Shown: in pieces, positions 13,199 to 26,500 of the stretch | Layout of the letters: every line of letters starts with the position of its first letter | Numbering within the stretch: the stretch's first letter is position 1 | From: Neodiprion pinetum | Lineage: Eukaryota > Arthropoda > Insecta > Hymenoptera > Diprionidae | Assembly: GCF_021155775.2 (NCBI RefSeq) | Contig: NC_060237.1 | Span: forward strand, 4,032,501-4,096,500 | DNA: 64,000 bases | Reading direction: 5' to 3' | Position numbers and translations under genes: made by a program | Notes under the pieces: generated by a model | Seen by the model: the letters and a program-made list of their open reading frames with translations, nothing else | What the model was told of the DNA's origin: nothing | Databases searched by the model: none

Positions 13199-13242
13199 AA
13201 TAATAATAATAACAACAATAATAATAACGGCAATAGCAACAA
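13199..13242. repeat. Impure (AAT)/(AAC) trinucleotide repeat
   Basis: AAT and AAC units alternate with few interruptions. The repeat produces Tyr/Cys-rich peptides in minus-strand frames and Ile/Thr-rich ones in plus-strand frames, so those frames are not evidence of coding. Confidence 0.75.
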
Positions 13243-16106
13243 CAGCGATCGTCTCTGGCAGAAAAGCTTTTTCGCCGGTAATTTACGTCGACCAGAATTT
13301 GAAACATCGGACAGGTTCGTTCGGTGTCTCTATTTAACACCGTATGCCCGCGATTGAAACGAATAATGAAAATGACAAATACCTCGCGATTAAAATCTTG
13401 ACACGCGCGAGTTTCAAACGAGTCTCTATCCCCGACGAAAAAGTTGTCTCGTAAGTGTGAAATTTTCTCCCCGAAAGGAGTTGCGAGGATAAAAATAAAG
13501 CCGGTCACCGTTTTATAAGAGTCCATCTCGGGTTGATCTGCGATCGCATATTACCGCATTATCAACGAAAGGATCTTCTTCCCCAAAAAGGTCGGGTCAG
13601 GCGCTTTGGTAAAGTTTATTCGCTGATCATCCCGCTTCGTGCCGCAAACGTTCGCTTGCCCTTTCGGTATTCCCAGAGGCGCCCTAAACTTAAATCTGAT
13701 TAACAGTTCGCCCGGAATGCACGGTTCGGTGCGCGTGGCGAGCTTACGAATAAGGCGGTGAAATTTCGCCGGCGAATATAATGTATATACACACGTATAT
13801 ATACACGTGTATCGAACTTCCGGGGTTAGAGACGTAGGCGCGTATTACGTTGGGGAGAGGTAGGCGAGATTGAAATACGATAATGTTGGATTTTCTTCAT
13901 CTTGCCCGGCTGCACGTCACCGCCGACATGGTGTAGGATTAATTGCAGCAGGCTTCTGCTCGTCTACCTACGGAGAGCCTAGACGTTGCGTTATAATAAT
14001 TGTCACGCGATGTTTGAAAAGCGTGTCCCATTTAGCCCCGTTCACCCCGCGACGTCGCCGGATATATACGAGGGTTGTAAAGAGGCTCGCTAGCCGGAGA
14101 CGTGAAACGTAAAAAGTTGGCTCGAGTCCGAGAGACTCCGGGAGATATTGGAGCGGTAGGAAAAATTTATATATTCTCCGAAACTAAGCTCGTAAAATGC
14201 GTTTCAGCTTATACATACTTTTCTGACAAGGGTTATCGGTGGGAAAACGGAAGAATAATGAGTGAAAATTTTTCACCGCGTAATCGGGTCGAAAGGGCGA
14301 AAACTAAATGAGAATTCACGTTTCGAGGGACGGGGAGGTTCGCCTCGGAACTAGAACCATTTATTGAACGGGGAAAAAAGAAAAAAAAAAAAAAAACCAA
14401 AGTATTTTACAACGGAATGTGATGTCACAAACGTAACGTTGAGTAAATTCGGAAGGGAAGAAGGGACGAAGAATAGAATGCAATGGTATTTTGACTTACA
14501 TTCGGATACGTAAAACCGGCGTCATTGCCGAGAATAGAAAAGTGTAATGAATCGAAAAATTGGAACAATCAAGAGGAAAAAATCCGTTTGCAACCTGTTG
14601 CAAGTCAAATTTGCGAACAAAGTGAAAGACCACGTTGGATTAAACGTAGATGACGACCCAGTTTCGTGAAAAAAATTCTCGGGGAAAAGAAGATGGAAGA
14701 ATAGCGAATAGAAAACCACCGATTCGAAATTAAAAAATTGAACAACGAAACTTGGGGAATGGAAGAAGGATTAATGGTGATAAAAAAAAAATAAAAAATG
14801 AACTAACCCGCGCATCTTCCCACAGGCGATAAAATTTGTCGACAGGGATACGTTAGATCAGAGGGTCCCGGGCTTTCCCTTCGTTTTGGGAATTAAGCTC
14901 GTGTGGCAGGGTGGTCGGTCGCCGCCAAAGGGGGCCGAGCATTTCTCGAACGACCTGCTCGCCCTATTATGTTAAAAAGTATTGTCGTTATCGCAGTTAT
15001 CTCGAGTTTAAACGGCCCCCCGGTTGATCCGTTCGCCCAAGTTGTACGGCCGGCAGGCATCGCAGGGAAATCCGTGATGTGACGCACTTTAAGCCGAGGG
15101 AAGGACGCGGAGGTTTAACCTGCGTGCTCGACTATGATTAGCAAAACCCGTGTATATCAGAGTTTAACGCTCGCTTAATCTGCCCGACGATTTGTCGCTG
15201 CGTTACGTCGCCTTCACGCACCGCGTCCTACGTTTCCGTTTGCGGCCCCGCTTTCGTACCCTTTTCGCATACTCAACGTGGAAACGCGCGCGTGTATTAC
15301 ACTTGTTTCGTTTCGCAACAATTTCCAAGTGTCCGATTCTGCGAATATGAAACACGCTATTAAATGATGCTTGAATTAAAATTGCGCGTTTTCGCTTTTC
15401 GTACTGGTATTATTATCCGTGTACCTATAATTCAAAGGTTGAATGACGAACAGGAACATATAAAGAATTAAAACCTGAACAAACGAACGAGCCAGGTTCA
15501 ACTACCGTTCGTATAAAATATACCTTTGTACTTATATTTTCATCGATCTATCGCGACGAACATTCGTTATCGTTAGAGCCATCGCGGCTTATCGATAATT
15601 GGATAGATGGGACTTTTTTCTTCGTACTTTTGACGCCTTCCAGACACGTGGAAAAGAATTCTCCAAGTTATAAGCTCGAAGAAAATGGATTCAAGTACTT
15701 TTCTTTCTGGCAAATTTTCAATAATTTTTTCACTTATCCCTTTTCGTAATTTAGTTTTCTAAGAAAAAAAAAAAAAAAAAAGAACACTAACCAATATTCG
15801 AAAAGTGATTCCCAGCGATTTTTGCTTGACTGTACAGAGTCGGTTCAAAATAAATACTTTTCTTCGCTCGGAGACAGAAGACACCCCTAAGACTTGGCGA
15901 GAAATTCACCGTCTGAGGCGAACTGTGAAAATGGCAGTAATAAAATCGTAACAATAAGAAGATAAGCAGTAACAGCAGATTATGCGAGCCAGCCGAAATA
16001 TCGCAACAAAGATACGATGTAGATGGTTTTACCGTCAGGGGAGAAGAGTACGAGGTATATAATAATAAGGAATTAGAGAAGGAAAAATAATAATCAGAAT
16101 AAGAAT

Positions 16107-16134
16107 AAGAAGAAGAAGAAGAAGAAGAAGAAGA
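16107..16134. repeat. (AAG)n microsatellite
   Basis: About nine AAG units. It is one of at least five AAG tracts in the window (also 22321-22373, 39331-39363, 42011-42062 and 52185-52224). Confidence 0.9.
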
Positions 16135-18864
16135 GGAGTAAAAAGTAAGAAGCCTTGACTTTAGAGCAATTTTATTCTCAACTCGTCGACAATTTTCTCA
16201 AGTCCGCCGGGGACGGCGGGAGAAGAAGGATAAGAAGGTAGTTAGTACGAGGAGACATTAGCGGTGCGGCGGAAACTAGGCGGGGATAACCGTAGCCACC
16301 CTCTCAACTTTCTCCCTCTCTCTCTACACGTATCCATCTCCTGCCGCTTTTCAAGATCGGTGAGGAATCGATGACGACGAAAGCTTCGTAGAGAGGGATG
16401 ATAGAGAAATAGAAGAGGAGATTAACGGCCGAGATTTAAACGGCGACAAAATACAGACGAAGAAACTACGGCGGTTGTGTCTGCTTGAAATAAATCCACA
16501 GGACTCTGGGATGTCTGAAGGGGGATGAAACGGAGAGGGATAGAAAAAATCAAAAGCTCATTTATCCGACGTATGAAGCGACGTGATTTTACTCCACCCT
16601 AATAGAAGCCAGTTCGCAGCCACGGGGGAATTTCACCCTACCGCGTTTATAGAGCTTTCCCTCAACACTGCGGATCGCAGACCCAAAGCTGGCTGTTATA
16701 ATGCTAGCCGCGGATCGAGCGATTTAGAGGGAAAACAAAATCTGTCCGAATCTATTTTAGTCCGGTTAAAATGGGTTTGAATTAAGAATATTCGGGACGC
16801 GGCTGTATTTTTCTGTACTGGGGTTTTCGACCCTGGGAAACTTAAGTCTGAAGTCATTTTTAAGCTGCGCAGCCGGTGTTTTGAGAAAACGGTAGAATTT
16901 GACGTTTTTTGTGTTTTCCCTGAAAAACTGCTATCGATAGATCAAAAATGAGTCGACCATCGCGTTGAGCGGGAAATTCTACATCGAATTATGTCCTCAT
17001 AAGTCGGAAACGGAGTCGGAAGAAAATTAAGGAATTTTTGTGAGATAATTTCTTTTTTCTCAATTTATTAATCCGAAGAATGTTTCATTCGAAACGCCTT
17101 GAGATTTTTTCGCGATCAACTTGTACGACGTCTATCTTTGTCGCAAGGATGCCCTTGCAGGGGCAAAGAACGAAATAACGAAATAACGAAGTAAAGAATT
17201 TCGATTAGCCTCACTAGCATATAAAGTCGATCGAAAATATCTGTGTACAACGTTTGGAATGCGCTCGGATTGAAGCCGCAGGCGTACTCGGAGGTCTGAA
17301 GCCGCTACAATGCCGTAATAATATATCTAGAGAGAGAGAGATTTACGGTCAAGGGTTGAATAACAAATTGAAATATTATTTGGACCTTGGTATTCGGCGG
17401 CGAGGGAAATAATCGAGAGGCCGTTCCGGGTCAGGAATTATTACGTTCGAATCAAAGTGTAAATACGTACCAACCCGTAGGTATTACAACGTTTGAGAGA
17501 ACTCTCTGTGAAAATTTTGAAAATTCTTAAACAACTTCCGAGGATAACGACGAGGAGGTTCGTATTATTTGATTGTCGCGGCGTTCAAAGAGATGGAAAA
17601 ATCGCGTACGTTTATATCGTCGTTCACGGTAGCTGATCGACGAACAAAGGAATTTTCATACAATCTTAATTAATTACGGCTGCAGTGTAGCTAATGAGCG
17701 GGGTAAGGAATAAAAATGAGAATAAAAATGCAGAAAGAAGGGAAAAGAAAGGGGGAAGAAAAGGGTGGTACAATTATTTCTTTTATGGGTCAGGAGTCGA
17801 TCGTTTCTCGCTTTTCGCGTAGCCGCAGCCATTGTTCGCCCTGCCGAGCTTCTTCAAGGTTTGAAAATAAAGCAATTTCAATTAGCGTGAACCAACTTCA
17901 AATTTCAAGAGATTCGATCACGATGAAAAACAATACTCTTCACGGATTTCAAATAGCATAAATTATGAGCCTCGTAATAAATGCGATCCGCAGCTTCGCC
18001 TCTCCTGGGAAAATTCATCACCGATCTAAGAACCTCCGGCAAATTTTATTTGTTCGTTCTTTAATGGCGCAAAGAAAAAAAGCTCCTCAAGAATCGTGGA
18101 GGGAGAAAAATTTTCGGTTTCAGGCTCGTCGAAGCATTGAAATCGCTCGTCAACCGGTCGCCATTATTCTTCAAATCATTTTCCCAGACCACGCTTTTTG
18201 TCCTGCAATTCGCTCGTTCTCGTTTCTCTTTTCCTTCCGCACAAATTTCTCAATTCGATACAGCGAAAATATGTTTTTATCCCCTTATTTATTTATTTAA
18301 AAAAATTTTTTATCTCATCGACGATCGAAACACGCTGTCAAATTTCTGCAACAATGTTTTTTTACTTCTTTTTATTACCGTCCATTTTTTTTTCTTTATT
18401 TTTTAATTCTTTTTATTACCTCTTCCTTGATATCGCTCAACACCGGAGCGACGTAATTTCCATCTCATTTCCTATCAATCAGCAGTCTGTGCCGTCAAAC
18501 GACGACCGAGTACCTCCATGCTATTCGTATTCACTTTCTCTACGCTCTCTCCTTGTCGATAGATGTATATACATGTATATACATATATATACATATGTAT
18601 GTACGTGAGAGCCCGCAATCTTCTCGATCGCGTTATAAGCACGCATTGATTGCACGTACAGAAATTGTAAAACGCGGTGATAAAACTCATATTCTAAAGC
18701 ACCTTGGAACGTGCAGAGCGGAGACACTGATAGGCTTAACCGTAACAAATTCTCTATCGCGGTTTACAAATCCTTTCCTTACACCCACAGACTCTCTCTT
18801 CGCTCTTAAGCGAGCACCAAAACTGTGCCCAGGATCAGGATATTTCCGCACAATGGGCCACGTT

Positions 18865-18886
18865 CCCCCCCCCCCCCCCCCCCCCC
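18865..18886. repeat. Poly-C run (22)
   Basis: Twenty-two cytosines followed by a pyrimidine-rich stretch. The Pro-rich open frames over it are products of the run and not genes. Confidence 0.95.
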
Positions 18887-19454
18887 GCCCATCCCTCTGT
18901 CTCTCGCTCTCTCTCACTGTCTATCGCTTCTAATTCTCTCTCTTTCCACCCCCCGTGCCCCAGTTTCTGGGTTACTCTCAGAGTCCTTCGTTATCTCTGC
19001 AAGTTAGCGGAGGAGGTTACAGGCACACGATGTACACATAAACGTATATATACAAGTTGGCGGGTGTGCGTCTCTGTTATATACGGGGAAGACAATTAAG
19101 GACTCGAATTCAGTCCGCCATTTCCCTCCGTTTATACAACGACCTTCGGTCTTTCGTATAATTATACTTCTTACGAGTAAGACTCATCCGCGAAAAATCA
19201 TCCACGTTAATTCTACGATACGTTGCGTCAAGTAAAAAAAAAAGAAATAAAATGCCGAGGATCGTTGGTACGTTTCTACAACTGTGTATAAAAATTATCG
19301 GTGCTTACAAGCTCTTTGTATGATTTTCAACTATTGTTTCTTCAAGTTATACCAGTATCAAGGTAAATTAACGGCGTTGAAAGATATCGCAAGCTCGTCT
19401 ACGTAAAGATTATAAAATAAATAAATTTCATTGCAGTTATTATCGCGGCTCAAT

Positions 19455-19477
19455 CCCCCCCCCCCCCCCCCCCCCCC
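19455..19477. repeat. Poly-C run (23)
   Basis: Twenty-three cytosines, then CAC/GCC-type units. It lies under 600 bases from the run at 18865, so the two are the closest long poly-C runs in the window. Confidence 0.95.
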
Positions 19478-21043
19478 ACCGCCACCACATCCGTGCTAAT
19501 ATTGGAACTCGGAGGTCGCGGAATGGCATCGAGGCATCGAACGCAACGGCACGAATCGGCGATGTAGCTTATAGTTCGGTAATTCCTGTAATATCGAGGC
19601 GTGGCGGTCGGGTTGCCGCAGGGGCGAAAGGGTGGAACGACGTCACCTGGGGACGGACAGGTAACGAGGTGCAACCACCGCAGTCCGGCAGACCCGACGC
19701 CTACCGCATCATGCGGACTAGAAATGCAGCCTCGTTCCATCCCAGCCACTCTCATTGTCAGCCGCAGTTACCCCGCGGTTTAATTATTCGGAATTGTCTT
19801 ATTCGCGCAAAATTTCAACCCCCGCAAATATCGCCGTATATCGCATGTCTCTGGGTTTTTACATATCGCAGATCTACGGAATATATTTGGGACACAAAGG
19901 CGGAATACGCGATCATTTGCATCGAAGCAAGGAATAAAGAAAATAAAAAAATAAGAGCTTTTGTGTATTCTTTGAAGTAGTTTGCAGTACAGTGCGTGTA
20001 CCTAGATTTGACAATGCGAAATGAAACGAAGAGGATGTATTTCGAGAAAACGAAAAGGAAAATGGATCGCAGCAGCGACTCGTGATAGAAAAGTATTCCC
20101 GCTCGATTCCCTGCCGCGTATTCTTTCATCGAATACGTATATCGTGTGTTCGTTCCTTTCATCTCTTAACTTTTCACGCGCACGATTCACACACGGATCG
20201 ATGTAAGATGTGGGCTGTGTATTTGACACTCGTATCTAAATTTAGTGACACGGACGTTTCAAGCTTCGCTGGATCGAAATTAAATACTTTTAACCGTAGT
20301 AGAGGCATATTAATAATTTTTGTTCACTTTTATCCAGATTTTACGTATAACGTATACATACACAATGGAGAACCGGAGCTTTCGAAGTGCAGTGAGATAC
20401 GGGAGCGGCAAAGCGACCGATTCCCGGTATACAAAATAATGAAATCTTTGTACGGTACGGGAAATATTAAGGTTTTAATAACGGTGTGCATAACTTTCAA
20501 TTATACGAAACTGATGCAGGGAAAGGGAGAGAGAACGAGGTACCCAGGCAGTTGAATTAATACGGATCATCCATCCCCCGACCAGGCAAGTAAACTTGTA
20601 CGCGAAAGCCTTTTACACACAAACGGCATACGTGCGTGAATCCCCATACATTCGAGCGAAAGCTCCTAAGTTGCACGTGAAATATCCCCCCTATATATGT
20701 ATAAATGAATATATGTACATGCACGCGTAATAAAGAGCGGTATATTCATTAGCTCGCATGTTGAAATTAAAAGCATATTCCAACGCACGCATTTCTCATA
20801 ATCTAGGGTCATTAGATACGCGGGGTAGCAACGTTGCCGGTGCTGCCTAGGGTGCAGAAACGAGGGACTCTGCGAGATTCCTCGCATACGCGAATTTATG
20901 CACACTCGCTGCACTCAGCGCCTGCAACGTTTTCATATTTCGTCATTTATCGCGCTGCGTTTCTTTTTTTTTTTCAATTTTTTAATTTTTTAATTCTCAT
21001 CTGTACTTTCTCTCTCGCTGTCTTGTAGAATAACTTTCATTTA

Positions 21044-21243
21044 TAAATAGGTTCCCAGCGACTCCCTATTTTGATTATTTATTTTTTTTTTTCAATCAAA
21101 ACTGAGACGAGTTTCCTTTCTCATCATATTTTACGAGAGTAACAAACGATACGTTGATCATAGACGCGTGAAATTTCTACGCAAGGAAAACCATTTTCAG
21201 TGTTGATTTGAAAAAAAATAGCGAATCGCTGGGAACCTGTTAA
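21044..21243. mobile_element. MITE-like element with terminal inverted repeats
   Basis: The left end, ATAGGTTCCCAGCGACTCCC from 21047, is matched by the complement of the right end, ACAGGTTCCCAGCGATTCGC ending at 21240. Counted with one flanking base each side, 24 of the first 27 positions agree. A second block also pairs: CAATCAAAACTGAG at about 21092 with the complement of 21194-21208, and both arms then contain TTTCCTT. The 194-bp body is flanked by TAA on both sides (21044-21046 and 21241-21243), a candidate 3-bp target duplication of the size seen with PIF/Harbinger-type elements. That duplication is short and AT-rich, so it is weak evidence. There is no coding capacity; it would be a non-autonomous DNA transposon, or a foldback element. 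Confidence 0.7.
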
Positions 21244-23490
21244 TGAACAACGCTGTACTCTGTATTCAAAAAAATAACCATCGGTTTTTTTCATCCAAAT
21301 TCAAAAGCTTAAAGCTTCGTACACTGATTTTGAAACTAAAAACTTACGATTCTTCTCTCGATATGCCGCCAAGACTCACCCTGCTGCATTTGCTGTAACA
21401 ATCAGCTGACTCTAATCATTTTTTATTTTTTTTTTACTTACGACGAGGGAAAGTAATTTTCAGTATAATCCAAATCGAAATTTACTCCGCGTTATTCCCA
21501 TGTTTATTCTATCGTACGTATGCATTAAACGTATGCATACATACATTTACTTGTACACATAATATGTGTATAGCATATATACCTGGGAGCAAACGGTATT
21601 TTTTTATTTTTTTTTATTTTTCGGACAGTCAACACAAGTCCGTACCACGCATGAAATTCATCTGAAAATCAATCCCCTTGTTAAATCTCGAGAGGATTTT
21701 AAATCCACGCGATTGTTTATTTCACGCAGTGGAATGTTGTCCGTAAAAAAAAAAAAATTAAAAAAAAAATAAAATAAAAAAGAAGAGAACACAATCTCCT
21801 CATCCTCCCTTTATTTATTTAGTTTCATTGGTACAATCGTGTCTAAGCTTCACTGCACTCGTACGCGTTTCATTCGCGTGCAAAACAAACATGCCCCTCG
21901 ATAACGTGATAAATTACTGGCAGGGTATAATTTTTCGAATTTCCATCGCGTTCGATGAATCGCTAAATCCAAGTCGATAAGCTCGTCAGTTTCGGTAATA
22001 TTAATCTAAATTTCCACCTTGGAGGTAGAGAATACACACCTAAAATTAATAATTATAGTCAAATCGTAACCGTTCACCGAATGCGAACGATCCTTGTTCC
22101 GAAGAGCGAGACAACATTTGTCGCGAATGCCTTTGACAAACGGGATGTCAAGTAGACGCGGTCAATTCGGAGTCCCCTGGGGTCGATGCTATCGGACGAT
22201 GTCGATGTTCGAAGAGTGATCGAGACCTTTCTCCAACTTTGATATTCTCCCCTGGATTAATTTGACATCACGGGTATTGGAACACATCCCATTGCGTAGG
22301 TACACGCGTGCAAGCTTCGGAAAGAAGAAGAAGAAGAAGAAGAAGAGGAAGGAGAAGAAGAAGAAGAGGAAGGTGGTGTGAAAAACTGGGGGTAAGTGGG
22401 GAAAATATCCAGCAACCTTCTTCGAGAACGAGCTCCATACAAAACGTGTCCCCACTGGCAACGAGTGATACATAAAACAATCTAGCGTGTTCGGGGTGGA
22501 GGCTCCCTGAAGATGTACGCGGACGCGTCGAGCGATCGACGTGAGGAAAACATCCAGCCTATATCTACAGCCGGCTGAAAGTTAAGGACCTGGGTATAAA
22601 CGGAATGAGGAAAAAGATCGGCGAAGGATCCCAACTTTTCATTCCGAGTTTCTCTCGCTCTCTCGTTTTTTCTCTTACTTGTTTGTTTTCTCCCGGGGAA
22701 CGTCATTCGAGTTTCCGGACTGATGTAGCAGATAAAAAAAACCACGAGACGAGTATTTGTAATTTTTAGCGTGTAGGTATAACGAGCGCAAAGTGCGCAA
22801 TGATAATTTTTGATACTCCTAGACGTGAAATCATTCCAAACGGTACTTAATGGAAAAGTCTGTAAAAAAATATACTGTATCATAAAATAGAATTCGAAAA
22901 AAAGAATCGAACACCGTATAAAACTGAGTAAATATGGCAAGGATCGTATCCTTTTTTCCCTCCCTTATTTTATCTCATCCACTTATACTCGTTCGGCACA
23001 CGAAGCGTACTCACAATCAGCTTCGGCTTACCTCGCTTGTATCTCTCCGAGGATTCATTGCAGTTTAATTGCGAACGGTTGGATCAAAAGTTAAAACCCC
23101 TGCAGCTCTCGTCATTTGGAAAGTATTAATTGAAATTCCCGTTTGTTGAAAGATAGCGAGTAAAGCCAGCCGCGGTTTCTCTCGCTCGTATCAAATGAAG
23201 TTAATAAAAAAAAAAAAAAAAACAAGACACTGAAAAATTATAAAAAGAAAAGGAAAAAAACAAATCGTTTCGACCCGAAACGGGGGTGAAAAAAAAAAAA
23301 AGGTGAAATCTTGCTCGCGGGCAGAGAGCTAACCGACGGGCTTCTAGTGCATCCAGCTACTGCGGAACAGGCGTAGGACAGAAATGATTAAAGCGGATGT
23401 AAATCAATTTCACAGACGAGTAAATAACACTTTTATTCGGATATCGTATGGGACGGACAGGAGCTGATGCCGCTGCTGCCCGAGGTGCGG
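21244..23490. other. Non-coding stretch, no gene recognised
   Basis: This stretch is AT-rich with poly-A/T tracts (near 21745-21780 and 23207-23222) and an AAG tract. The open frames on the minus strand at 22189-22480 translate the AAG tract as Ser/Leu/Phe runs. Sequence just before the gap (23461-23490) is locally GC-rich. Confidence 0.65.
22321..22373. repeat. Impure (AAG)n tract
   Basis: AAG units with GGA interruptions over about 50 bases. Confidence 0.9.
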
Positions 23491-23590
23491 NNNNNNNNNN
23501 NNNNNNNNNNNNNNNNNNNNNNNNNNNNNNNNNNNNNNNNNNNNNNNNNNNNNNNNNNNNNNNNNNNNNNNNNNNNNNNNNNNNNNNNNN
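23491..23590. other. Assembly gap (100 N)
   Basis: Exactly 100 unknown bases, the usual placeholder for a gap of unestimated length. The left flank is GC-rich with CTG-type units. Open frames drawn across it on either strand are meaningless. Confidence 0.98.
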
Positions 23591-26500
23591 GAGACGAACC
23601 GTGGACAAACGACACGCAGGCAGAGATCGACGTACGTCGGTATATGAAAAAGAATATAGAAATGAAATAAAATGAGAGAAGATAAATTGACAAAGAAAAA
23701 AAAAAAACAAGAAAAGAAACGAAAAGAAAAGTGTAAAAGTGTAAAAAAGGGTAAGGGAAGTTTTATTTATTCTATTGGTAAACATTTGCTCGAGGGTGAA
23801 ACAATCCAATATCAGCTGCATCTGGTCAAAATTGAACGTTCCACCCGTAGGAGACAGTCGATCGAAGGGGTGAACGACCGCGGCTTATCGAAAAGATGAT
23901 ACACAACCTACCTGGGTATACACAGATATATATATGTATAAATTTCGAGAAATTGGGGACACCGTCTCAGAGAGGGATAAATTTTTCCGGCACGGTCGGT
24001 ATATTTCATAGGATAAAAGCGGGTAAAAAAGAAAACCTTCATCGAGTATTCTCAGCCCCTCGTCGCCCTGCAGTCCCGTAGTGTTTATACATGAGAGGAT
24101 ATAAAAAGAAAAGGAAAAAGAAAAAAACGTCAAGAGAAGAAGCAGAAAAAGGAGAAGAGAAAAGCTGCGAGAGAACAATTAGCAAACGAGCGAGTCGGAC
24201 GAAACAAGACAAGATTATTATATAATTGCACGCGAAACTCGTAACTCTGAATTCGTTTTTTTCCCCGCGTGTCGCGATGACAACGACGACAAGGACGAAA
24301 AGGACGACGAGACCGTTCTCAGTCTTCAAATACATAAAAAAAAAAGGGACGAAAATTGCTGCCTTGATTAATATATACTAGCACGCGAGTTGGAAAATTT
24401 CACTTTCCAAAATTGGATCTTCCGTATCGCGCATTTTTCAACCCTCCCGCAGCTGACTGGCCGAAGAAGTCGAGGGTTCATTTTTGCTCATTACTTGATG
24501 GGATTAGAACGGTGGGAAGGTTGAGGCGCTGACGAGGCAGAGTGAAAACGAGAAGACGTCGAGGGGGTGAAGGGGGGTTGAAACAGGGGGTGGCGAAGAG
24601 GCAGCGTTGAAAACGAGGCTCGTTTGACCGTGAGCCGAGTCGGATGTGATACACACCCGATGCGAGTTTCAGAAATTTTCGCATTAGAACCGGCGCTCGT
24701 TTGACTCGTTTCAAAATTCATCCCCCTAAAATATTTCCGAGATATAAAATATCTTCGGCTACTCTCAGCCGTGGTAGAGGTCTACCTACCTATAATACTC
24801 GGCCCTTAAACCGACTCGGACAAAAATTTATTCGAAGACAGCTTAGGCCAAAGCCTTGCTAAAAGTTTCGGCCACGCGCAGGTTTCCCCGGGGAGACGGG
24901 AGGGTTCGGATGGGACGAGGGTCGTTTTCCCTGACCCCGTACCTCCATTCAACGAACCAAGCTCCGAGACTTTAATACCGACGAAAAAGCTTCCACGATG
25001 TACACACCTATACAGGTCACTGTGCATATTACACGGTATAGGCGAGTGAAAGATAAGATAAGCCCGGGCTAATTAATCACAAGAAAGAAGACACGCCTCT
25101 AATAAGCTTCGGATAATTTTCCAACTCTCTTCTTTGTGTGGGTACGTCATGAAAGACTGTACATACATATATACATATATATATATATACATTTAATATT
25201 TACATATACACGTAACCTGCTTTCTCTCTTCTCCCAGAGGGAGGCTAATATTCGAACCATAAATAACCTACAGTGACAAGGAAACTTTTACAAGTTAATA
25301 TATTTATGAGAGATCTTAGGTATATACAGGAGGTTGTCACTACGCGATGGATTTTATAAAACGGCGCGCAACGAAAATCTCAATACCCGCGTCGGATTTA
25401 CGAACAAATTTTTTTCAAGAGTTGAAAAAAAAAAAAAAAAACACAAAAAAGAATAAATTCGCATCAAATTCAGAACAACATAAAGTTCTTTTCCTCTTTA
25501 GAAATTTTAACCATTAATTGCATGAAAAACAGCACATAGTTCGATTTATTTGAATTAACATCGAAGGTATAACTCGCATGTTGAAATCGTTTCCTTATAA
25601 TCTCCTCCGTCGATTATTTATCTACGGTAAATATTTAAATCGTGATATAAACCGGCATGGCCTGATGGTAAAAAAAAAAAACAAAAAAGAGCACTCGATT
25701 CCGCAGCACTGAGCGCGAGAGCTTGAAAGAATTCGAACTGTAAAAGCCCGTGGAATTGCGGATCGTCCGAACGAGAAAGTCGACCCTTTGAGTATCGAGC
25801 TTGACTTCCTCCTTAAACTGTTTCTGCACTCCATTCAATGATTGGCTTTTCTCGGGCTTCAACCTGAACGATCGAGTGGTTTTAACTGCAGGCGCAGGCA
25901 TCGATGCGAACGCAGCTTTACACTACACGCCTGCTTATACCGCATCGATAGGTTACGTAAGCCGATGATTCAAGAAAAGGAAAAGAAAATTGGTGTAATA
26001 AAAAATTCACCTGGTCCCTGATTTGAGATAGCGACACGGAGTCACGAGATTGGCCATTTGTAACGGTGTTGTAACTTCACACGCGTCAAGGGGGAGGGGG
26101 AGAAAACCGCCCCCGTGGCTGTTCTTTGTGCCACCGTGACATAGAGGGACAGATATCAAGAAGAAGAAGGTAATATTTATGTACTCGAAAGCGTGCGTAT
26201 GTATGTATATATATATATATATACATATATAAAACTACGAGAGTGGGAGGAGAGAGAGCGAGAGAACTGAGGTAAAGAAAATCTGTGTCGGAGGGAAAAT
26301 TTAGTGACATCCGAGACGAGAACGAGTGAGACGAAGGCGTAAGGGTGGCAGAGTTATGTGCCGAGAGAATAATCAGGACAAATGGATGTATTAGAGGCAC
26401 TGACAGTATCGTTTTCCAGGCATCGGGTTCTTTCTCATCCGCTTATTCCCAAGTCATAAAACTCTCTCCTCCACCTCGACCCCGTGCATTTTCACCATGG

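Larger units (their letters stand above)
10667..21043. other. Non-coding stretch, no gene recognised
   Basis: Open frames are short or low in complexity, including the 214-codon minus-strand frame at 12882-13526, which runs through Cys/Tyr-rich trinucleotide repeats and basic low-complexity sequence. Contents include poly-C runs, (AAT/AAC)n near 13199-13240, (AAG)n at 16107-16134, poly-A runs near 14382 and 15764, the perfect 12-bp palindrome TTCGCCGGCGAA near 13765, a TAAT-rich interval at 12580-12850 and TA/CA-type dinucleotide stretches near 13780-13815 and 18565-18600. Confidence 0.65.

Noticed and set aside
12882..13526. Longest frame in the window (214 codons, minus)
   Set aside because: It crosses an AAT/AAC repeat giving Tyr/Cys runs and a Lys/Arg/Glu-rich tail; no domain is visible.
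15806..15830. TTCCCAGCGATT, matching the MITE terminal repeat
   Set aside because: Only 12 bases match and no partner end lies nearby; matches of this length are common by chance between two places in 64 kb.
16960..17040. Possible fourth copy of the dispersed repeat (CCGTTTCCGA on the minus strand)
   Set aside because: Only the short core agrees; flanking blocks could not be aligned convincingly.
24806..25027. Minus-strand frame with a Walker A-like GGTGSGKTT
   Set aside because: The residues after the motif do not fit an ATPase, there is no Walker B or signature motif, and the frame is 73 codons long. Chance resemblance.
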